This document shows, in pieces, positions 5,467-9,387 of a DNA stretch of 9,387 nucleotides (within the stretch, counting starts at the first letter, position 1; every line of letters starts with the position of its first letter). This DNA is from Bacteroidota bacterium (GTDB lineage: Bacteria; Bacteroidota; Bacteroidia; Flavobacteriales; Crocinitomicaceae). A program made the translations under genes and the position numbers. The notes beneath the pieces were generated by a model that had not been told where the DNA came from, did not search any database, and saw nothing but the letters and a program-made list of their open reading frames with translations. Where the stretch lies: the NCBI GenBank assembly GCA_005798205.1, contig SYKJ01000168.1:1-9387 (forward strand), read 5' to 3'.

Positions 5467-7173
5467 ATGCCTAAAATTATTTTCTTATTTGTTATAGTAA
5501 TTGCAATGAATTCGACTTTTTCTCAAAAAGTCGAAAAAGAAAATTTAACTCAAAAAGTAAAATTATTTTGGGATATGGGGAATCAAAAATTGCAGGCAAC
5601 GGGCTCATATTACACAAATAATCTCAGAGGCAATACAACTGAAATGCATGGAAAATGGCTTTTTTATTCATATGACGGAATTTTAGAGGAAGAACGCAAT
5701 TATTATCGTAACCGAATTCATGGCTTGCAAACAATTTATTTTCCGAATAAAAATATAAAGCAACAAACTTATTTCAAATTTAATGTTCCAGACAGTTCCT
5801 TTAAAGAATGGAATGAGGATGGAAAACTTCTTGTGGCGGGAAATTATGATCTTGGAAGTCCTGATGGAATATGGGAGTATTTCTATGAAAACGGTAGAAA
5901 AAAATCAATCGAAGAAGTTATAAATGACACTATCTATATTCGTTCCTATTTTGAAGATGATTCTTTGAATAAACAGACTATCTCAAATGGCAATGGTTTT
6001 ATTAACACATTTTACTTGAATGGTGTAGCAAAAGAATTGTACTCGTTTAAAAATGGATTAAAGACTGGCTTATTTGAAGAGAGAACTGCAAATGGAGAGC
6101 TTTCTATTAGTGGTTTCTTTAATGTCGGTAAAAAAGATAGTGTATGGAGATTTTATAATTATTTGGGGAATCTCGAAAAAAAGATAGCATATAAAAATGA
6201 CTCACTTCATGGAGAATACCTTGTTTATTATGAAGATCAATTAATTAACACTTCTGGAACTTATAAAAATGGCAAAAAAATTGGAGAATGGATTTGGAAT
6301 TTCTCAAGTGGAAAAACTGAAATGATTGGCTCATTTGAGGAAGACTTACAACAAGGAAAATGGACTTATTATTATCCTTCTGGAGAAGTTTCATACACTG
6401 CTAATTTTGATCAAAGCAAGAAAGTTGGAGAATGGATTTACTACTTTAAAGACGGTAAAGAGGAAAAAAAGGGGACATATTCAAATGATTTAAAGCACGG
6501 ACTTTGGGAAACATGGTATGAAGATGGATCAACACTTATGTCAGGAAATTATAAAAATGGCAAGGAAGAAGGTGAGTGGTTTAATTTTTGGGAGAATGGC
6601 GTTTTGAAAAATAAATCAACTTTTAAAAATGGACAATTAAATGGTAAGTGGTATTCTTATACGCCAGAAAAAATACTTGTATGCAATGGTGCTTATAAAA
6701 ATGGATTAAAAACTAGCGAATGGAAGAATTATTACAATAATGGTAGAATAAAAGAAATCATAAACTATAAAGTATTTTTAATCAAAAATAACTCCGCTGA
6801 TATTTCAATTATGGGAATGGAAAAATTGCTGAGTGAGCCTCACGGGAAATACCAGGCTTTTTCACAACTTGATTTTCTACAAAAAGCAAAAGGAACTTAT
6901 AAGAAAGGTCAAAAGCATGGTGTCTGGTATGATTATTATCCTGGAGGTATTGTGCCAACAATAATTTCAAGCTATAAGAATGGAGAATTACATGGACTAT
7001 TCCAACAACTTGGAAGACGTGGAGAACTTGTATATGAGATAAGCTATAAGAATGGTCTAAAAGATGGCTGGTTCATAGCATTTGATTCAAATGGGCAAGA
7101 GAGAGTTAGAAAAATGTTTCAAAAAGGAATAGAATTAAAAAAACAAGTGAAAGGAAATATATTCGAGCCTTAA
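5467..7173 (+). CDS. Secreted YwqK/MORN-like repeat protein
   Basis: A 568-residue protein with a signal peptide (MPKIIFLFVIVIAMNSTFS, cleavage near Q20), so it is probably periplasmic or surface-exposed. Almost all the rest is a chain of repeats of the form G-x-W-x-x-Y-x-x-x-G, then G-x-Y-x-N-G-x-x-x-G. The repeat anchors fall at residues 62, 86, 110 and 134, then 177 to 417 every 24 residues, then 460, 485, 510 and 534, about 19 units in all. A degenerate unit may precede them near residue 29. Similar proteins are often labelled 'toxin-antitoxin system YwqK family antitoxin'. Nothing here supports an antitoxin role: the protein is exported and no toxin gene adjoins it. Such repeats form stacked beta-hairpins and probably serve as a scaffold or binding surface. 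The gene follows the LysE-family gene by 22 bp; TATAGTTG at 5455-5462 is a one-mismatch -7 box. The stop codon abuts the rsmA stop. Confidence 0.85.
   Translation: MPKIIFLFVIVIAMNSTFSQKVEKENLTQKVKLFWDMGNQKLQATGSYYTNNLRGNTTEMHGKWLFYSYDGILEEERNYYRNRIHGLQTIYFPNKNIKQQTYFKFNVPDSSFKEWNEDGKLLVAGNYDLGSPDGIWEYFYENGRKKSIEEVINDTIYIRSYFEDDSLNKQTISNGNGFINTFYLNGVAKELYSFKNGLKTGLFEERTANGELSISGFFNVGKKDSVWRFYNYLGNLEKKIAYKNDSLHGEYLVYYEDQLINTSGTYKNGKKIGEWIWNFSSGKTEMIGSFEEDLQQGKWTYYYPSGEVSYTANFDQSKKVGEWIYYFKDGKEEKKGTYSNDLKHGLWETWYEDGSTLMSGNYKNGKEEGEWFNFWENGVLKNKSTFKNGQLNGKWYSYTPEKILVCNGAYKNGLKTSEWKNYYNNGRIKEIINYKVFLIKNNSADISIMGMEKLLSEPHGKYQAFSQLDFLQKAKGTYKKGQKHGVWYDYYPGGIVPTIISSYKNGELHGLFQQLGRRGELVYEISYKNGLKDGWFIAFDSNGQERVRKMFQKGIELKKQVKGNIFEP
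5511..5535 (+). repeat. Perfect 11-bp inverted repeat with 3-nt loop, early in the repeat-protein gene
   Basis: TTCGACTTTTT (5511-5521) and AAAAAGTCGAA (5525-5535) are exact reverse complements separated by CTC. The structure lies 44 nt into the gene and covers the codons for the end of the signal peptide. No T-tract follows on either strand, so it does not look like an intrinsic terminator. It could fold in the mRNA or act as a dimeric protein site. Confidence 0.8.
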
Positions 7174-7950
7174 CTAACTCAAACTTTCAATAAATAAAGT
7201 TAATTCCACAAAATCGTCAACTGACAATTGTTCCGGACGCTCGTTGGTAAATTTTTCAGGAAGGTTATTCCCTTTTAAAAGTTGTTTGATTGAATTACGA
7301 AGGGTTTTTCTTCGCTGATTAAATCCCATTTTTACCACTTGAAAAAAAAGCTTTTCGTCGCAATCTAGTTTATCTCTTTTGTTTCTCGTGCAACGGATTA
7401 CACCTGATTTCACTTTTGGTGGAGGAAAAAAAACATGTTCATCTACCGTAAAGCAGTAATGAATGTCATAAAATGCTTGTAGAAATACACTAATAATACC
7501 ATATTCTTTTGTCCCTGGTTTTTCTGCAATGCGAATTGCCACCTCTTTTTGAAACATGCCCATTATTTCAGGAATTTGATTTCGGTATTCTAAACATCGA
7601 AACAAAATTTGAGAGGAAATATTATACGGAAAATTCCCTACCACACAAAACGGTTCAGTGCCCATAATTTCTTGTAGATTGATTTTCAAAAAATCGCCAA
7701 AAAATATTCGTTCCTTCTGTTTTGGATACGTACTTTTTAAAAAATCAACAGACTCTGAATCAAGTTCCAAAAAAGTGAGATTCAAAGATTTATCGTTTAA
7801 AAGAAATTCGGTTAATGCTCCCATGCCAGGACCAAGTTCTAAAACATTTTTACAATTTTGATGATTCGTAAGTTGAGCCGCAATTTTTTCGCAAGTCCCT
7901 TTATCCTTCAGGAAATGTTGTCCGAGGTGTTTTTTTGGTCTAACAGACAT
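7174..7950 (-). CDS. rsmA: 16S rRNA (adenine(1518)-N(6)/adenine(1519)-N(6))-dimethyltransferase
   Basis: A 258-residue cytosolic SAM-dependent methyltransferase (also called KsgA) that dimethylates two adjacent adenines near the 3' end of 16S rRNA during late small-subunit assembly. Visible motifs are [11 protein letters not shown] at the N-terminus, motif I LELGPGMG (G40, G42, G44), the acidic end of motif II (LELD, E62), motif III with D86 (FGDFL), motif IV NFPY (106-109), [10 protein letters not shown] (about 174-183), [12 protein letters not shown] (about 208-219) and RPEQLS (about 238-243). Length is normal for the family. I chose the ATG at 7950 because the protein then begins [11 protein letters not shown] as in relatives. 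An in-frame ATG at 7968 would add six residues (MKNSSS) and overlap the upstream gene by 17 bp. The preferred start lies one base after the DUF4286 stop (TAGCATG), so translation is probably coupled. It ends directly against the stop of the convergent repeat-protein gene. Confidence 0.95.
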   Translation of the reverse strand: MSVRPKKHLGQHFLKDKGTCEKIAAQLTNHQNCKNVLELGPGMGALTEFLLNDKSLNLTFLELDSESVDFLKSTYPKQKERIFFGDFLKINLQEIMGTEPFCVVGNFPYNISSQILFRCLEYRNQIPEIMGMFQKEVAIRIAEKPGTKEYGIISVFLQAFYDIHYCFTVDEHVFFPPPKVKSGVIRCTRNKRDKLDCDEKLFFQVVKMGFNQRRKTLRNSIKQLLKGNNLPEKFTNERPEQLSVDDFVELTLFIESLS

Positions 7951-7951
7951 G

Positions 7952-8263
7952 CTACTTGAATTCTTCAATTACTGTTAATATCGTTCTAAAGGCGGCAAAA
8001 TATCCTTCAAATTTTTCTGAATGTTCCTTTTGTAATAGTGGAGCGTGATTCTCTCTGTACTTTTTTAATAAAGTTTCTGATGCACAGAGATACATAACTG
8101 AAAAATTCGCTCCTTCTTTTTCATCCCCTTGAATTTTAGAAATTTTTGCTTCCATAAAACAAGAAGTTGCCATAACATCTGGTATATGTTTTGATCGCAT
8201 CCATAATAACCACTCCTCAGATTTTGAGGCATCTAAACTTACAGTCACATTGTAAAGAATCAT
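7952..8263 (-). CDS. DUF4286-family protein
   Basis: A 103-residue probably cytosolic protein of the DUF4286 family, which is common in Bacteroidota and has no established function. Recognisable conserved parts are the N-terminal strand [11 protein letters not shown], the [18 protein letters not shown] segment (about 16-33) with two tryptophans and the HIPDV core, and the C-terminal [11 protein letters not shown] (about 85-95). The size suits a small ferredoxin-like alpha/beta-barrel domain, but that fold is an inference. I chose the ATG at 8263; an in-frame TTG three codons upstream (8272) lies inside the -7 box and is unlikely. Its stop is one base from the rsmA start, so the two genes form a tight operon. 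I recall this neighbourhood as recurring in Flavobacteriia, which hints at a link to ribosome maturation, but I cannot verify that here. Confidence 0.88.
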   Translation of the reverse strand: MILYNVTVSLDASKSEEWLLWMRSKHIPDVMATSCFMEAKISKIQGDEKEGANFSVMYLCASETLLKKYRENHAPLLQKEHSEKFEGYFAAFRTILTVIEEFK

Positions 8264-8269
8264 ATCTAA

Positions 8270-8277
8270 CAAAGGTA
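8270..8277 (-). promoter_or_regulatory. -7 box (TACCTTTG) for DUF4286-rsmA
   Basis: On the minus strand the sequence reads TACCTTTG, an exact TAnnTTTG match and identical to the box before the TraB/GumN gene. Six bases separate it from the ATG at 8263, which predicts a very short or absent 5' leader. No clear -33 TTG was found. Confidence 0.5.
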
Positions 8278-8358
8278 TTCATTTATTAAAGATTAAATTT
8301 CATGTGAAAAATGTTAAATAAACAAAATAGAAATTTTTTCTACCTAAATAATATTAAC

Positions 8359-8366
8359 TACATTTG
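8359..8366 (+). promoter_or_regulatory. -7 box (TACATTTG) for the T9SS cargo gene
   Basis: TACATTTG matches TAnnTTTG exactly. A T-run (8334-8339) lies about 19 bp upstream in place of a -33 TTG. The start codon is at 8399, so a leader of roughly 25-30 nt is expected, made almost entirely of A-rich heptad repeats. Confidence 0.55.
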
Positions 8367-8372
8367 AAATAT

Positions 8373-8400
8373 AAACTAAAAACTAAAAACTAAAAACTAT
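8373..8400 (+). repeat. Heptanucleotide tandem repeat (AAACTAA, nearly four copies) ending on the start codon
   Basis: Four consecutive 7-bp units of AAACTAA run from 8373 to 8400. The last unit reads AAACTAT and supplies the A and T of the ATG. The C residues fall at 8376, 8383, 8390 and 8397. The array forms nearly the whole predicted 5' leader. A-rich, unstructured leaders favour initiation in Bacteroidota, where Shine-Dalgarno pairing is little used. Confidence 0.85.
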
Positions 8401-9154
8401 GAAACTAATTTTACTTTCCATCACTTTTGTTTTACTTTTTGCAACTACAGGTACTGCTCAATCGTGCACTCCTGGAGCGAATTATGCAGATTCTTCTTAC
8501 GGAGTTTGGCCAAATATCGCAACAAACTTACCAATTGCTACACAAAATGTACCTTATTCTGCAGTTATCAATTTCAAAGTGCCTGCTACTGTTACTGCTG
8601 AATTAGATGAAACAGGTCAATTTGTCGGAACACCTATTCAAGATTTTGAAGTTACAGGAGTTAACGGTTTACCTACTGGTTTTAGTTATGCTTGCAATAT
8701 TGCTACTTGTCAATATTTAGGAGGAGAAAATGGCTGTGCTTCTATTTATGGCACATGCGCAACAACGGGAATTTACCCTGTAACAATTGATGTAGACGCA
8801 ACTGTTTTAGTATCACTTCTACCTGGTATTCCTCCAATCCCAGTTGTTCAAACTGTTTCTTTTGATGGTTACTTTATTGAAGTTGGAACAGCAGGTACGA
8901 TCGTGCAATTTATTGAGCCAATCACTGCATTTCCTAATCCAGCAAATGAAGAAATAAAAATTCAAGGCATCACTCCATCCATGCAAGCAAATGAGATTTC
9001 TATAGTGAACATTGAAGGAAAAGTTGTCGCAAATAGAAAAATGACAAATACAACAAATTTAACCTTTGATATCTCTTTACTTAAAGCAGGAATTTACTTT
9101 GTGAATGTTAGTCTAGCTAATGGAATCGAAACAATTAAATTCGTAAAGCAATAA
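8399..9154 (+). CDS. Small secreted protein with T9SS type A sorting domain
   Basis: A 251-residue protein. The signal peptide MKLILLSITFVLLFATTGTA is probably cleaved before Q21. The C-terminal roughly 80 residues (about 172-251) form a type A T9SS sorting domain: the opening ITAFPNPANEEIKI, a central VNIEGKVV strand, then LKAGIYFVNV and the closing ETIKFVKQ. The protein should therefore cross the outer membrane through the type IX system, after which the sorting domain is normally removed. The cargo part (21-171) looks beta-rich and has five cysteines (C23, C99, C104, C113, C120), four of them in a cluster around GLPTGFSYAC and GGENGC. I have a sense of similar cysteine-patterned cargo in other Flavobacteriia but cannot name a characterised family, and no catalytic motif is seen. 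It has its own promoter and a strong terminator, so it is probably monocistronic. Confidence 0.88.
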   Translation: MKLILLSITFVLLFATTGTAQSCTPGANYADSSYGVWPNIATNLPIATQNVPYSAVINFKVPATVTAELDETGQFVGTPIQDFEVTGVNGLPTGFSYACNIATCQYLGGENGCASIYGTCATTGIYPVTIDVDATVLVSLLPGIPPIPVVQTVSFDGYFIEVGTAGTIVQFIEPITAFPNPANEEIKIQGITPSMQANEISIVNIEGKVVANRKMTNTTNLTFDISLLKAGIYFVNVSLANGIETIKFVKQ

Positions 9155-9181
9155 ACTCAAACTATTTTGAAAATAGAAATT

Positions 9182-9212
9182 AAAAGGGGGGAGTTTTAGA
9201 CTCCCTTTTTTT
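9182..9212. terminator. Bidirectional intrinsic terminator
   Basis: An AAAAGGGGGGAGT arm and an ACTCCCTTTTTTT arm enclose a 5-nt loop (TTTAG, 9195-9199). The core stem is GGGAGT/ACTCCC, extended by G-U and A-U pairs. The T-run serves the T9SS gene on the + strand; the A-run becomes a U-run for nadD on the - strand. It starts 27 bp after the T9SS gene stop, and its right edge overlaps the nadD stop codon. Confidence 0.88.
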
Positions 9213-9387
9213 ATTTGTAAAAATTCATTTCGTCAATGTATCTAAAAACTGGTTCAGTTAGTAAATAACGCACATCTTTTTTGTCTTTTATAGCTTGACG
9301 AATGAAACTAGAAGAAACTTTCATAACAGGAGCGTCCTCACAAAACACAACATTTGCATGAGATTTGTAATCATTAATTAACGCTGC
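9211..9387 (-). CDS. nadD: Nicotinate-nucleotide adenylyltransferase, C-terminal fragment
   Basis: The last 58 codons plus the stop of a gene whose start lies beyond the right edge of the window. NadD transfers AMP from ATP to nicotinate mononucleotide to make deamido-NAD in cytosolic NAD synthesis. The visible part contains the nucleotidyltransferase motif ISSSFIR in the form VSSSFIRQAIKDKKDVRYLL, followed by TEPVFRYIDEMNFYK, which closely fits the end of Bacteroidota NadD proteins. The N-terminal GxFDPxHxGH nucleotide-binding motif is outside the window. The stop codon TAA (9213-9211) lies within the edge of the bidirectional terminator, so the message probably ends almost at its stop. Confidence 0.9.
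   Translation of the reverse strand, partial: AALINDYKSHANVVFCEDAPVMKVSSSFIRQAIKDKKDVRYLLTEPVFRYIDEMNFYK

Noticed and set aside
9162..9176. Palindrome CTATTTT-G-AAAATAG downstream of the T9SS gene
   Set aside because: It is all but AT-only with almost no loop, and the strong terminator next to it already explains transcript ending. Chance palindromes of this kind are common in AT-rich DNA.
1..9387. Defence island, prophage, CRISPR or other mobile system
   Set aside because: The nuclease gene is a repair-type AddB relative with no defence partners. No integrase, transposase, phage gene, spacer array or tRNA-adjacent attachment site is visible, and base composition is even across the window.

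Overview
The window looks like chromosomal DNA from a member of the Bacteroidota, most likely a Flavobacteriales-type organism. The evidence is low-GC DNA, no convincing Shine-Dalgarno sequences, TAnnTTTG-type -7 promoter boxes close to start codons, a secreted protein with a type IX secretion (T9SS) C-terminal sorting domain, and a Bacteroidota-style imidazolonepropionase tail. No tRNA, rRNA, CRISPR array, transposase, integrase or phage gene is visible, and the content reads as ordinary housekeeping and lineage-specific genes.

Layout. Positions 1-189 hold the end of hutI. A promoter box then leads into a secreted TraB/GumN-family protein (214-1434) and a large AddB-like PD-(D/E)XK repair nuclease/inactive helicase (1474-4278), both on the + strand. 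A small acidic protein of unknown function (4312-4671, -) converges on the nuclease gene. It shares a 107-bp divergent promoter region with a LysE/RhtB-family membrane exporter (4779-5444, +). The exporter is followed after 22 bp by a large secreted protein built from about 19 YwqK/MORN-like repeats (5467-7173, +). That gene meets rsmA (7174-7950, -) stop codon to stop codon with no base between them. rsmA lies directly downstream of a DUF4286 gene (7952-8263, -) with TAGCATG coupling. A 135-bp divergent region then leads to a small T9SS-secreted protein (8399-9154, +). A bidirectional intrinsic terminator separates this gene from the 3' end of nadD (9211-9387, -), which runs off the window.

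How the genes relate. The clearest functional units are DUF4286-rsmA (translationally coupled; 16S rRNA dimethylation) and perhaps LysE plus the repeat protein (same strand, 22-bp gap). The other neighbours (histidine catabolism, DNA repair, NAD synthesis) share no obvious pathway.

I found no clear new multi-gene system. The best leads are local. (1) -7 boxes lie so close to three start codons that leaderless transcripts are predicted. (2) A perfect 11-bp hairpin sits about 44 nt inside the repeat-protein gene. (3) That protein has a regular 4-11-4 block architecture with two identical 43-residue breaks. (4) A heptanucleotide tandem repeat fills the 5' leader of the T9SS cargo gene and ends on its ATG. 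(5) The AddB-like protein stops before the last expected Fe-S cysteine. (6) The TraB/GumN protein carries an extra C-terminal domain.
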